A DNA stretch of 64,000 nucleotides from JACMLC01 sp963817025 (GCA_963817025.1 CAWFML010000005.1:1936893-2000892); one strand, 5' to 3'. Positions 8,781 through 17,384 are shown, numbered from the stretch's first letter. The notes: generated from the letters alone by a model not told the origin. A program made the numbers and translations.

Positions 8781-9549
8781 TTTTTTCCTTTTTGACTTAA
8801 TAAAAGATGCCGATTAGCAGTTAATCGAACCGCTCTAACGCTCGTACAGGCATACGATTGCAAACCGGCAACCTTGCAATAGCAATGACCGTGCCGCCCT
8901 TTAGCCTCATATCTTGTAAGTGATGCAGCTAAACATCTTAAGTTATTTGACCGGTTAAATTAGAGACGGCTGACTGCGGCATCTCATGTGTCATTATTGC
9001 CCGAAACGCTGAGCGCGCCTCCATTTGTAGCATTGTGACATTATCAAACAGGGCAAGCGGCAAAATCTGGCGAAAGTCCAGATTATGAAGCAGATGTAAT
9101 TTAGAGCTGGCGAAGTTAACACTTGGGTCAAATTCGCTCAGGGAGACAATGTCACTATTTTGGATACGGTTTTCCACACCTGTGCCGCTATGGCCTATCC
9201 CCTTATCTATCCTATTATCAAGACATCACAGGCCAATGCCCAGTCGGCGGATTTCCGTTCGCCAACTGTACGCCGACACAATCGCTTAGCAGACGTTACT
9301 TCAAGTAACTATTGAACTTACAGGCACAACTTGTTGCAAAGAAAAGTCTTTACAGCATACCTCTCAGATGTTACATTCCGGTCACTTTGCCGCTAAACTA
9401 TTGTAGCGCAAAGGATTGAAAGGGTTCCGGCACATTACTTTGGGGCGTTCGCCTTTCATCGGCACACTATCTTGGGCTTTTGTAGCTAAAAAGACACAGG
9501 TAGTTTTTCATCAAGGCTTTCAGGCCATAGCGTAAACAGAGAAAGATTT
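8781..9549. other. Long intergenic region between divergent genes
   Basis: This 770-base stretch separates the divergent radical SAM and FtsB-like genes. It is more AT-rich than its neighbours. Two short open frames (8938-9177 minus, 9123-9308 plus) lack ribosome sites and recognisable sequence, so I do not call them. Promoters for both flanking genes must lie here. Structured RNA or regulator sites are possible, but nothing specific was identified. Confidence 0.5.
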
Positions 9550-9556
9550 GGAGGTG
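9550..9556 (+). promoter_or_regulatory. Ribosome binding site that fixes the TTG start of the FtsB-like gene
   Basis: GGAGGTG lies 6 bases before TTG at 9563. The earlier in-frame TTG at 9548 would overlap this site, so 9563 is preferred. Confidence 0.8.
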
Positions 9557-9562
9557 CTCACC

Positions 9563-9979
9563 TTGAACAAGGCTGCAAATACTTATTGGACGGATCAACG
9601 CTTACGTGCACAGCGTGTTGCCACACGCGCACTTCCAACTCTCGCTCCGGCGCGCGATCTCTCGCGCGAGTTAATCGGAACCCGCACGGAGATTCGCCGT
9701 CGCGGCGGCCTTATTCCTTCGTGGGTCATCTTTACGACAATCATTCTGGCGACCTTCGCTCTGTGCGTGTCTGTCACGATGCGTACGCGTGCGGAGATGA
9801 ACACTGCCTCACAGCAATATGAAAGAATGACCGCCGAGGTGGAGTCGCTGCGCAATGGTAACGCTGCGCTGGCGCAAGAAGTCAATCGCCTGCGCGACGA
9901 CCCGCGTGCCATTGAGGCTGCTGCGCGCACGCGGCTTAATATGGTGCGCGCCAACGAAATCATTGTGCCTGTCGAATGA
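9563..9979 (+). CDS. FtsB/DivIC-like septum formation protein
   Basis: The 138-residue bitopic protein has a basic cytoplasmic N-terminus and one membrane segment (WVIFTTIILATFALCVSV, about residues 53-70). A coiled coil follows (YERMTAEVESLRNGNAALAQ...), then a C-terminal ARTRLNMVRANEIIV motif. This is the plan of the FtsB/DivIC family, which with FtsL and FtsQ activates septal wall synthesis. The ERE...LGMVxPxE-type ending found in FtsB is recognisable as RLNMVRANEIIVPVE. The longer cytoplasmic tail (about 50 residues) resembles DivIC or FtsL. The start codon is TTG with a strong GGAGGTG. No other division genes adjoin. Confidence 0.75.
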   Translation: MNKAANTYWTDQRLRAQRVATRALPTLAPARDLSRELIGTRTEIRRRGGLIPSWVIFTTIILATFALCVSVTMRTRAEMNTASQQYERMTAEVESLRNGNAALAQEVNRLRDDPRAIEAAARTRLNMVRANEIIVPVE

Positions 9980-10092
9980 ACCTGTGGGGAGGCTCATTCG
10001 GTCATGTAGGCTATCGGGATATTTGCCCTGCCTGTGCCTGCCGCTGGTTTCCCTGCTCTGCTCCTTCTGTCAAAGGTTCCTGCCGCTCGCTT

Positions 10093-10120
10093 GCGACCCG
10101 GGGCTGCCACTCCGGGTCGC
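10093..10120 (+). terminator. Probable terminator after the FtsB-like gene
   Basis: GCGACCCGG (10093-10101) pairs perfectly with CCGGGTCGC (10112-10120), followed by a pyrimidine-rich stretch (GCCTCTCTTTCT). It lies 113 bases past the stop and upstream of the mutase promoter. Confidence 0.6.
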
Positions 10121-10162
10121 GCCTCTCTTTCTGACTGCCGCCAAATCTAAACTGACATCTGG

Positions 10163-10191
10163 TTGACACCTGCATAACCGTCAACTAATAT
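10163..10191 (+). promoter_or_regulatory. Sigma-70-like promoter of the methylmalonyl-CoA mutase operon
   Basis: TTGACA (10163-10168), a 17-base spacer, then TAATAT (10186-10191): an exact -35 and a near-perfect -10. Transcription would start near 10198, about 70 bases before the mutase ATG. Confidence 0.75.
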
Positions 10192-10269
10192 CGAACTCTC
10201 TTAATATTTTACGAACAAACTAAGCGCGCGAGATGAATTATGAAGGCGCTCGGACATTGAAGAGAAGCT

Positions 10270-11952
10270 ATGCCTGACACTAAAGAGATTGCATCGCCAC
10301 AAGAAGCAGCCGTCGAGCGATGGGAGCAAGAAACCCTCGCTCCTGTTCTAAAGAAACGCCCTGAGAGAAAAGCGCGTTTTGAGAACGTCTCGCTCGATGA
10401 GGTCAAACGTCTCTATACGCCCGCGGATGTGGCCGATGTGGATTTCGAGCGCGACATCTCTTTTCCGGGCGAGTTTCCCTATACGCGCGGCATACATCCG
10501 ACGGGCTATCGCGGCAAGATGTGGACGATGCGGCAGTTCGCAGGCTTTGGCACGCCTGAAGAGACTAACGCACGCTTTAAATATCTGATGAATCAGGGCC
10601 AGACAGGACTTTCTGTCGCTTACGACCTGCCTGCCTTGATGGGCTACGATTCCGACTCGCCGCTTTCGGAAGGCGAGGTCGGCAAATGCGGCGTCGCTGT
10701 CTCCAGTCTCTCCGATATGGAGATTTTGTTTGACGGTATCCCGCTCGAAGAAGTGACTGTCTCACAGACGATTAATGCCCCGGCTTCTATTTTTCTGGCG
10801 ATGTATCTGGTGGTCGCAGAAAAGCAGGGCGCGGACTGGAAAAAGATTTCGGGCACGCTGCAAAACGATATTTTAAAGGAATACATCGCGCAGAAAGAAT
10901 GGATTTACCCGATTCGTCCGGGGATGAAGCTAGTGACAGATACCTTTGAGTTCTGTACAAAGTACGTTCCCCGCTACAATCCGATTTCTGTGAGTGGCTA
11001 TCACATACGCGAGGCCGGAGCGACCGCGCTTCAGGAGTTGGCTTTCACCTTACGCGACGGCATAGAGTATGTTGACTGGGGCGTGCGCGCGGGCTTGGAC
11101 GTGGATGAATTTGTCCCGCGTATCTCCTTTTTCTTTAACGCTCACAACGATTTCTTTGAAGAGATTGCAAAGTACCGTGCGGCTCGTCGCATCTGGGCGC
11201 GCGTGATGCGCGAGCGTTTTAACGCGAAGAACGAACGCACGCTGCAACTCAGGTTTCACACGCAGACGGCTGGCGTCTCGCTCACTGTCCAGCAACCTCT
11301 CAACAACATCGTCCGGGTTGCGATTCAAGCTCTGGCGGGCGTGCTTGGCGGCACAAACTCGCTGCACACGGATGCTTATGACGAAGCTCTGGCGCTGCCG
11401 ACAGACCGCGCCGCGCTGATTGCGCTTCGCACGCAGCAGATCATTGCCGAAGAGACAGGCGTGGCCCACACTGTTGACCCGCTCGGCGGCTCTTACTTCA
11501 TCGAAGCTCTCACGAAAAAGATGGAAGACGGCGCGATGGATTATTTTGAAAAGATTGACGCGATGGGCGGCATGGTCGAAGCCATCGAGAAGGGATTCCC
11601 GCAACGCGAGATACAAGAGTCTGCTTATCAATATCAGAAAGCGGTCGAGCGCGGCGAGCAATCAATCGTCGGCGTCAACAAACATCAGATGGCATCAGAG
11701 CCTTCTGAATTTCCGATTCTAATTATTGACGAAGGGGTGCGCGACCGTCAGGTCGAACGGCTCAATCAAACACGCACGCGCCGCGACAAAGGAGCGGTCG
11801 CCAATGCCCTCGAAAAATTAAAACAGGCCGCAAGCGGAGATGAGAACACCATGCCTGCGACTATCGAAGCAGTGGCTGCTTATGCCACGCTCGGCGAAAT
11901 CTGTGACGCGCTACGGGATGTTTACGGTCTTTATGAAGAACCGGCTTTCTAA
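10270..11952 (+). CDS. mcmA1: Methylmalonyl-CoA mutase, catalytic (TIM barrel) subunit
   Basis: The 560-residue product is the substrate-binding half of a coenzyme-B12 mutase that interconverts methylmalonyl-CoA and succinyl-CoA. Conserved runs include FPYTRGIHPTGYRGKMWTMR, QFAGFGTPEETN, LSVAYDLPALMGYDSD and LGGTNSLHTDAYDEA. The cobalamin-binding domain normally fused at the C-terminus in single-chain enzymes is absent. It is encoded separately at 12770, with one gene in between. AAGAGAAG precedes the ATG at the right distance. The closely related isobutyryl-CoA or ethylmalonyl-CoA mutases cannot be excluded by eye. Confidence 0.93.
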   Translation: MPDTKEIASPQEAAVERWEQETLAPVLKKRPERKARFENVSLDEVKRLYTPADVADVDFERDISFPGEFPYTRGIHPTGYRGKMWTMRQFAGFGTPEETNARFKYLMNQGQTGLSVAYDLPALMGYDSDSPLSEGEVGKCGVAVSSLSDMEILFDGIPLEEVTVSQTINAPASIFLAMYLVVAEKQGADWKKISGTLQNDILKEYIAQKEWIYPIRPGMKLVTDTFEFCTKYVPRYNPISVSGYHIREAGATALQELAFTLRDGIEYVDWGVRAGLDVDEFVPRISFFFNAHNDFFEEIAKYRAARRIWARVMRERFNAKNERTLQLRFHTQTAGVSLTVQQPLNNIVRVAIQALAGVLGGTNSLHTDAYDEALALPTDRAALIALRTQQIIAEETGVAHTVDPLGGSYFIEALTKKMEDGAMDYFEKIDAMGGMVEAIEKGFPQREIQESAYQYQKAVERGEQSIVGVNKHQMASEPSEFPILIIDEGVRDRQVERLNQTRTRRDKGAVANALEKLKQAASGDENTMPATIEAVAAYATLGEICDALRDVYGLYEEPAF

Positions 11953-11965
11953 TTCAACTTTCCGC

Positions 11966-12757
11966 ATGAACAATCTGGCGCAAAAAAAGATAGAGCGGAT
12001 AACAGCTTTACTCTTCTCAGTGCTTCTGCTCCTCTCTATGAGCGCGACGATGTTTGCTGCCGGCGCTGGAGACAGCGTTGTTATTGAGAAGAAGAAAGTT
12101 GTTCTCGTTCGCACAGGAAAACTAATCAGAGATTTTCCCGAAAAAAAGCGTGCGATCGTTAGCTATCCGATTCTCAAAAGCGGCATCAGCAGTCCGGCTG
12201 TCTTAAGGAAAGTTCGCTCAATGCTTCAGGTCAAAAATATCTTTGATACTTCAATCGAAGAATATAGAGCAGATACATGGCTTGAGGAATTTGACTACGA
12301 GGTCAACTACAACAAGAATTTCATTCTCGACCTCACCTTCATGCAGACCGGCACGGCGGCTTACCCGGACTCGCAGCGCAAGCATCTCGCCATCAATCTC
12401 AAGACCGGCAATTTGATAAAGGCCAGAGAGGTTTTCAAACCGGCTTCGCTGAAGACGCTGGCTGATTTGCTGGATCAAAAGCTACAGGATGAAATCAGGC
12501 AAACTCAGGCGGAGACGGCCAATGATATGAATCAGGAAGAACGCGACGGCATGAAGGAGATGTACGCCAACCTGAAATTCAAGGTCGAGAATCTTGACGA
12601 TTTTATTGTCAGCGATAAAGGCGTCACCTTCTTATACGAGGCGGATTTTCCTCATGTAGTCCAAGCTCTCGAACCTGTCGGAGAATATTTTTTCAGTTAT
12701 GCTGAACTCCGCCCGCACATCCAACAAGAAGGTTTGTTGGGGGTCTTCATTAAATAG
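11966..12757 (+). CDS. Secreted protein with a DUF3298/RsiV-like C-terminal region
   Basis: The product is 263 residues from the ATG at 11966; an alternative ATG at 11933 would overlap the mutase gene. The N-terminus (KKIERITALLFSVLLLLSMS) is a signal peptide. The rest alternates beta strands: LDLTFMQTGTAAYPDSQRKH, INLKTGNLIKAREVFKP, a helical LADLLDQKLQDEIRQ, and an ending with YAELRPHI. This layout resembles the DUF3298 domain found in anti-sigma factor RsiV and other exported proteins. It sits between the two mutase subunit genes, only 13 bases after one stop and 12 before the next start. Its relevance to B12 metabolism is unclear and may be only positional. Confidence 0.75.
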   Translation: MNNLAQKKIERITALLFSVLLLLSMSATMFAAGAGDSVVIEKKKVVLVRTGKLIRDFPEKKRAIVSYPILKSGISSPAVLRKVRSMLQVKNIFDTSIEEYRADTWLEEFDYEVNYNKNFILDLTFMQTGTAAYPDSQRKHLAINLKTGNLIKAREVFKPASLKTLADLLDQKLQDEIRQTQAETANDMNQEERDGMKEMYANLKFKVENLDDFIVSDKGVTFLYEADFPHVVQALEPVGEYFFSYAELRPHIQQEGLLGVFIK

Positions 12758-12769
12758 ATTTCTGGAATT

Positions 12770-13174
12770 ATGAGCGAAAGAAAGATTCGTGTTCTCGTCG
12801 CCAAGCCCGGTCTGGATGGTCATGACAGGGGCGCAAAAGTGATTGCGCGTGCCCTGCGTGATGCAGGCATGGAAGTCATCTATACCGGACTCAGGCAAAC
12901 GCCCGAAATGATTGCCGCCGCAGCCTTGCAGGAAGATGTGGACGCCGTCGGCGTCTCTATCCTGAGCGGCGCGCATAACACGCTCTGCCCGCGCATCATC
13001 TCGCTCTTGCGTGATGAAGGAATGGATGACTGCCTCGTCCTCGTCGGCGGGATAGTGCCGCAGGACGACATCGCGCGACTCAAAGAACAGGGCGTGGCCG
13101 AAGTCTTTCTGCCGGGCACTTCGACCGAAGACATCGTCAAATTCCTGCGCGAGAACGTCAAGCCACGCGAATGA
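12770..13174 (+). CDS. mcmA2: Methylmalonyl-CoA mutase, B12-binding subunit
   Basis: The 134-residue product is a stand-alone cobalamin-binding domain. It carries the base-off signature DGHDRG (residues 17-22), whose histidine replaces dimethylbenzimidazole as lower ligand of cobalt. It also has the second half of the site, GVSILSGAH and LVGGIVPQDD. It complements the B12-less catalytic chain encoded at 10270. Its stop overlaps the start of the next gene (ATGA at 13171-13174), so they are translationally coupled. Confidence 0.93.
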   Translation: MSERKIRVLVAKPGLDGHDRGAKVIARALRDAGMEVIYTGLRQTPEMIAAAALQEDVDAVGVSILSGAHNTLCPRIISLLRDEGMDDCLVLVGGIVPQDDIARLKEQGVAEVFLPGTSTEDIVKFLRENVKPRE

Positions 13175-13806
13175 TGTTGGAAACGGGCGGAGCAGGTTCA
13201 GACGCGATCATCACAGAGCATCGGGGCTTGTCCGCCATCATTCGCCTTAATCGTCCAGCCGAGCGCAACTCTCTTTCCATCAACACACTCCAAGAATTGG
13301 ATCAGGCCGTCTCGACAATCATTGAAAGCAAAGATACGACGGCTCTCATCCTGACAGGCACGCGCGATGTCTTTGCCTCAGGCGCGAACATACACGAGCT
13401 TGCTCGATTGACTCCTGAAACGGCCAGAGCCTTTGCGCTTCGCGGGCAAGCGCTTTTCCACAAGATTGCACACGCGCCACAACTCACCATCGCAGCCATT
13501 AATGGCTATTGTATGGGCGGCGGCTTAGACCTTGCGCTCGCTTGCGACCTGCGCTGTACTTCATCCGATGCGACCTTTGCGCATCCGGGCGCGCGGCTCG
13601 GCAGCATCACCGGATGGGGCGGCACACAGCGTCTTCCGCGACTCATCGGACAAGCGCGTGCGCTAGAAATGTTCACGACCGCTCGCCGCCTCAACAGCAG
13701 CGAAGCCTACGAGGTTGGTTTGGTAAACCGCATTGGCGATCCTGTTTTGGATTGCGCTCTTGAATTTGTGAGACAGAGGGAAAGAGGCTTTGACACAGAC
13801 AATTGA
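13171..13806 (+). CDS. Enoyl-CoA hydratase/isomerase family protein
   Basis: The 211-residue protein of the crotonase fold probably hydrates or isomerises an acyl-CoA. The oxyanion-hole segments are visible as ASGANIHEL (residues 70-78) and NGYCMGGGLDLALACD (about 111-126). The C-terminal region is shorter than usual (family members are about 255-260 residues), so the trimerisation helices are reduced. Its start overlaps the B12 subunit stop, and its end overlaps the DUF2071 gene by 17 bases. It therefore belongs to the mutase operon, consistent with branched-chain or propionyl-CoA metabolism. The exact substrate cannot be read from sequence. Confidence 0.88.
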   Translation: MMLETGGAGSDAIITEHRGLSAIIRLNRPAERNSLSINTLQELDQAVSTIIESKDTTALILTGTRDVFASGANIHELARLTPETARAFALRGQALFHKIAHAPQLTIAAINGYCMGGGLDLALACDLRCTSSDATFAHPGARLGSITGWGGTQRLPRLIGQARALEMFTTARRLNSSEAYEVGLVNRIGDPVLDCALEFVRQRERGFDTDN

Positions 13807-14530
13807 CCGCCTCTCAATTCGCACGCGACCTGCCAGCGTTCCCATCATGCGGCAATGGTGGGGCAAACTGCTCTTCCTGCACTGGCCCGTAGAAGAGTCT
13901 TTACTTCGGCCTTTGATTCCGGGACATCTCACGATTGATACCTTCGAGGGCAAAGCATGGATCGGCGTCGTGCCGTTTACGATGTGGGGCATACGACCTA
14001 TTTTCACTCCGCCTGTTCCCGGCTTCAGCGCATTTCATGAGCTAAACGTACGCACTTATGTTCACTACAAAGGCGTGCCCGGCGTCTGGTTCTTCTCGCT
14101 CGACGCGCAACATGCTCCTGCTGTCTGGATGGCGCGAAACTTTTTCAAGCTTCCATACTTCAACGCGCGCATGACCCTGGAGCAACAGGACAACAGAATC
14201 ATTTACTCTTCGACACGCACGCACAAAAACGCCTCGCCTGCCGCCTTCAAGGCGATATGGAACATAGGCGAAGCGTTAGAGCCTTCCGCACACGAATCGC
14301 TGCCGTTTTTTCTGACCGAGCGATACTGTCTGTACGCAGCCCGTCAAGAGAAACTTTACCGCCTCAGGATTTCTCATCCCGTCTGGCCCTTGCAGCAAGC
14401 AACGCTCTCGGAATTTCATTCAACGATGATCGAGTCTCTAGGAATCCCAACACCCGCGGGCGAGCCGCTCCTGCATTACGCGGAAGAACTGAAAGTAGAC
14501 ATCTGGCCTTTGGTCAAAGTTCGGTTATAG
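13790..14530 (+). CDS. DUF2071 (YqjF-like) family protein
   Basis: The 246-residue protein matches the DUF2071/YqjF family: RQWWGKLLFLHWPVEESLLRP near the N-terminus, then WIGVVPFTMWGIRP and ELNVRTYVHYKGVPGVWFFSLDA. The family has an acetoacetate-decarboxylase-like fold but no settled function. The start is TTG at 13790 with AAAGAGG just upstream, overlapping the preceding gene by 17 bases. It is the last gene of the rightward operon. Its TAG stop forms the outer tip of the inverted repeat that follows. Confidence 0.85.
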   Translation: MTQTIDRLSIRTRPASVPIMRQWWGKLLFLHWPVEESLLRPLIPGHLTIDTFEGKAWIGVVPFTMWGIRPIFTPPVPGFSAFHELNVRTYVHYKGVPGVWFFSLDAQHAPAVWMARNFFKLPYFNARMTLEQQDNRIIYSSTRTHKNASPAAFKAIWNIGEALEPSAHESLPFFLTERYCLYAARQEKLYRLRISHPVWPLQQATLSEFHSTMIESLGIPTPAGEPLLHYAEELKVDIWPLVKVRL

Positions 14531-14653
14531 CCACAGAGACCGAGGAGGAAGGCAAAAGTAAAAAGGTAAAAGGCAAAAGTGAAGCAGGTTTCAAAGCCTT
14601 TCTTACTTTACCTTTTGCCTTTTACCTTTTTACTTTCTCTGTCTCTGTGGCTA
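14528..14653. repeat. Inverted repeat between convergent genes, AAAAGGTAAAAGG word type
   Basis: The outer arms (TAGCCACAGAGAC at 14528-14540 and its complement at 14641-14653) are perfect. The inner arms are AAAAGTAAAAAGGTAAAAGG-like and the complementary CCTTTTGCCTTTTACC. The outermost triplets are the TAG stop codons of both flanking genes. It probably serves as a bidirectional terminator. Confidence 0.85.
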
Positions 14654-15418
14654 TTTTTTGAGGAAGCGGGCGATTCCCTGCTGGCAGTCCTCTGTCATGC
14701 GCGCGATGGCGTTGACATCCACGCCGGATTGAAGCGCGGCATCAAAGGTCATGCCATCCATGTGATACAGCAGCCGCTTCGAGAGCATGACGGCAGAGCG
14801 GCTGACCTTTTCAAAGCCGCGCGCGAAGTCTGCGACCTCCGTCTCGAACGCTTCCTCAGCGTAAACATGATTGATGAGGCCGATGCGTTCGGCTTCCTCT
14901 GCGCCGATTTCGCCGCCGCGCGTGATAAGTTCAAAGGCGCGTTTCTCAGAGACGTTGCGCCGCAGGATTGCCATCACCATCGCAGGCACGAATCCAATCT
15001 TGACTTCCGGATAACCGAAGCGAGCGGAACTCTCTGCAAGCACCATATCGCAGGCCGTTGCAAGACCGCAGCCTCCGGCCAGAGCGCGCCCGCGCACGGC
15101 AGCTATGACAGGCACGCGCACGCGGCGAATTTGCGCGAACAATTCCATCAGCGATGAAGCATCTTCGAGATTTTCCGTAATCGAGCTTTCAGAGATTTTC
15201 TGCAAGGCGGAGAGGTCTGCTCCCGAACAAAAGTCCGCGCCCGCGCCTGTGATGACGACGGCCCGGACAGCATCATCTTCATCCGCACTCCGCAGAGCTT
15301 CTTTGAGACTGCCGATTAAAGCGTCATTCAGGGCATTACGCTTTTCCGGACGGTTCAAGGTGATGCGCGCGACCGCGCCATCTACTTCGTACAGAAGTTC
15401 TTTAACTGTTTCGCTCAT
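14651..15418 (-). CDS. Enoyl-CoA hydratase (methylglutaconyl-CoA-hydratase-like)
   Basis: This 255-residue crotonase-fold enzyme has full family length. Key segments are ITLNRPEKRNALN, the oxyanion-hole motifs GADFCSGADLSAL (about residues 59-71) and RGRALAGGCGLATACDMVLA (about 109-128), and the ARFGYPEVKIGFVPA segment. The overall pattern resembles hydratases of the leucine (LiuC) and acyclic terpene (AtuE) pathways. The neighbouring AtuA and carboxyltransferase genes support this (inference). It is the last gene of a leftward group, 14 bases after the hydrolase gene. Confidence 0.88.
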   Translation of the reverse strand: MSETVKELLYEVDGAVARITLNRPEKRNALNDALIGSLKEALRSADEDDAVRAVVITGAGADFCSGADLSALQKISESSITENLEDASSLMELFAQIRRVRVPVIAAVRGRALAGGCGLATACDMVLAESSARFGYPEVKIGFVPAMVMAILRRNVSEKRAFELITRGGEIGAEEAERIGLINHVYAEEAFETEVADFARGFEKVSRSAVMLSKRLLYHMDGMTFDAALQSGVDVNAIARMTEDCQQGIARFLKK

Positions 15419-15432
15419 AGAAAAATCGCTTG

Positions 15433-16332
15433 TTAGATCGAGCCAAGAAAGCTGCCGAGCGCGGCGGTCACTTCCTCATGCGCTTCCTGCTGCACCCAGT
15501 GGCCCACGTTTGCCAGTCGCACTTCGCTGTACGGGCCGTCTATGTAATAGCCCACGCCGCGCACGGTCTCAGGCACGACGGCATGATCGCGCTCGCCGTA
15601 GATAAACATCGTCGGCATTTTGATGGGCGATTCATCCGCGGCTTTTTGTTTGTCGCGGCGATTGAAAAAGAGAGAGAAAAAGTTGGCTCGATAATAATTG
15701 AGTCCGGCGGTCAGCGCGCCCGGCTCGCGCAGAGCTTTTTTGTAGACGGCGATGTCCGTCCCGGTGATCGTGCCGGGCTTAAAGACTGTCTCGGCAAACA
15801 TCTTATCAATAGCGGCAAAGTCGTTACGACTCAAGAGCCATTCGGGCAGGCGCGGGATTTGAAAGAAGAGCATGTACCAGCTTCTGAGCGCCTGCTTGAG
15901 AGTCATGTTTTTGAGCCAGACGGCCAGCGGCGGGACTTGCAGCGCGGCGAGTCGCCAGACATATTCAGGATGTTTGAGAGCGACGGCCCACGCCACGCCC
16001 GCGCCCCAATCGTGGCCCACAATCGCCGCCTCGCTTCTGCCGAAGTGACGTATCAAGCCGGTCACATCGTCAATCAGCAAGTCCATTCTGTAATCTTCCA
16101 CGCGCGACGGCTTGTCGCTCAGGTTGTAGCCGCGCATGTCCGGCGCGACAACGGTGTACTGCTCTCCGAGGCCCACCAGTTGATGCCGCCACGAATACCA
16201 GCATTCAGGAAAACCGTGCAGCAGGACGACGAGCCTGTCGCCATGGCCGTGCTGTGCGTAATGAAGCCGCACGCCGCCTATCTGTGCATAGCCGTGCTGG
16301 ATGGAACCAATGTCAATTAAGGCTTTGCTCAT
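15433..16332 (-). CDS. Alpha/beta hydrolase, epoxide-hydrolase-like
   Basis: The 299-residue protein has the epoxide hydrolase pattern. HGFPECWYSWR (residues about 39-49) carries the HGxP oxyanion motif, and GHDWGAGVAW (about 105-114) holds the nucleophilic Asp. A cap domain and an ending with GERDHAVVP and the catalytic His (VGHWVQQEA) follow. Such enzymes open epoxides through a covalent Asp ester; haloalkane dehalogenases share the fold. It lies between the split AtuA genes and the enoyl-CoA hydratase in one direction, so it may process an unsaturated or oxidised acyl chain (inference). Confidence 0.88.
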   Translation of the reverse strand: MSKALIDIGSIQHGYAQIGGVRLHYAQHGHGDRLVVLLHGFPECWYSWRHQLVGLGEQYTVVAPDMRGYNLSDKPSRVEDYRMDLLIDDVTGLIRHFGRSEAAIVGHDWGAGVAWAVALKHPEYVWRLAALQVPPLAVWLKNMTLKQALRSWYMLFFQIPRLPEWLLSRNDFAAIDKMFAETVFKPGTITGTDIAVYKKALREPGALTAGLNYYRANFFSLFFNRRDKQKAADESPIKMPTMFIYGERDHAVVPETVRGVGYYIDGPYSEVRLANVGHWVQQEAHEEVTAALGSFLGSI

Positions 16333-16337
16333 AAGAA

Positions 16338-16370
16338 CAGTGACGAGTGATAAGTGACGAGTGATGAGAG
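16338..16370. repeat. Single arm of GTGACGAGTGA word repeat
   Basis: GTGACGAGTGATAAGTGACG and a further GAGTGATGAG lie directly before the hydrolase start. No second arm is visible, so this looks like a half element of the family found as hairpins at 30.4, 43.7, 49.2, 53.6 and 55.4 kb. Confidence 0.7.
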
Positions 16371-16398
16371 AAAAGCTATCTCTGATTTCTTCATCGGC

Positions 16399-16746
16399 TC
16401 ATGAGTTTATTCCAAGCGACTGTGCCTCGTCGTCAGGCACGTCAATCTTCATGCGTAGAAGCGCGGTCGAAAAAGTTTTGCCCTGCGCGTCCGTCATCAG
16501 CGAGAGCGTGCCGCCGCCGTCCAGACTTTCATGAAGCAAAAAGTTAAGCGCGGAAAGATTGGGCAACTCGAAACGCTCCACGTCTCCCTTGCAGATTGGC
16601 CCGAAATGCTCTTTGACGCGCGCGGCAGTCACTTCCTTCACGAGCAATGGATAAAATTCTTCACTGAGCGCAATCAGACCGACGTTGGCCGTGTCGCCCT
16701 TATCGCCTGAGCGCGCGTGAGCAAGTTTGGTTAGTTGAATTTTCAT
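16399..16746 (-). CDS. AtuA C-terminal-like domain protein
   Basis: The 115-residue protein begins MKIQLTKLAHARSGDKGDTA, the hallmark of the C-terminal ferredoxin-like domain of AtuA proteins. It includes the signature GDKGDTANVGLIA and ends with a strand carrying RMKID. In many bacteria this domain is fused behind the DUF1446 domain; here it is a separate gene. Its ATG overlaps the Nudix gene stop (ATGA, 16746-16743). It presumably associates with the DUF1446 protein encoded at 17381 (inference). Confidence 0.88.
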   Translation of the reverse strand: MKIQLTKLAHARSGDKGDTANVGLIALSEEFYPLLVKEVTAARVKEHFGPICKGDVERFELPNLSALNFLLHESLDGGGTLSLMTDAQGKTFSTALLRMKIDVPDDEAQSLGINS

Positions 16747-17384
16747 AATCTCTTTTCGTATAACGAGAGCCAGTGAAAGCCGACGACGACGAGCGAGTGA
16801 TTGATTGTGCCGCCGGCAATCAGCGCGGGGATGTCTGCGAGCGGCGCGAGGCGGACGACCGTGTGTTCAGTCGATTCAAAAACAGGCTCGCTCTTGAAAG
16901 TCACGTCGCGCGCGAGAAAAGTATGTATCCAGTTATTTTGAATCGCAGGATTCGGGCGCGTCTTGCCCAAAAATAAAATCTCGCGCGGCACGTAGCCGGT
17001 TTCTTCAAACAACTCTCGCCCGGCGGCGGCGCGCGGCGTCTCGCCCGCATCGACCATCCCGCCCGGAATCTCCAACGTCAGTTCATCGCTGCCGTGCCTG
17101 TACTGCTCTATCAACACCACTTCGTTGCGTTCGGTCAACGGCACAATATTTACCCAGTCGGGAGCTTCGATGCAATAGAAGTCATGTTCGACTGCGGCAT
17201 CGCGCGGGCTGCGACAGCGGTCACGTCTCACACGAAAGACGCGGCAATCCGCAACCATCTCGGATTGAAGTCGCTTCCACGCGAACTCTTCAATACGCGA
17301 CTGTGCCGGACTGGAAGAGACATCTTCCTGAGCATGCCTTTCATCATCAGGCGCGGCTGTAACTGTTTCCGCATTGCGCGTCAC
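16743..17384 (-). CDS. NUDIX hydrolase (ADP-ribose pyrophosphatase-like)
   Basis: The 213-residue protein contains a complete Nudix box from about residue 108: G-x5-E-x7-REL-x-EE-x-G, seen as the run starting GMVDAGETPRAAAGREL and ending FEETGY. A preceding IVPLTERNEVVLIEQYRHG strand is typical of ADP-ribose and sugar-nucleotide pyrophosphatases. It starts at GTG overlapping the AtuA stop (GTGA), and its own stop overlaps the next start. It is therefore translated as the middle gene between two halves of AtuA. Its natural substrate is unknown. Confidence 0.9.
   Translation of the reverse strand: MTRNAETVTAAPDDERHAQEDVSSSPAQSRIEEFAWKRLQSEMVADCRVFRVRRDRCRSPRDAAVEHDFYCIEAPDWVNIVPLTERNEVVLIEQYRHGSDELTLEIPGGMVDAGETPRAAAGRELFEETGYVPREILFLGKTRPNPAIQNNWIHTFLARDVTFKSEPVFESTEHTVVRLAPLADIPALIAGGTINHSLVVVGFHWLSLYEKRL

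Noticed and set aside
8938..9177. 79-codon open frame in the long intergenic region
   Set aside because: No ribosome site, no recognisable motif, and neutral composition; not supported as a gene.
8781..9549. Cobalamin or other riboswitch
   Set aside because: No conserved riboswitch core could be recognised, and the candidates were only weak hairpins.
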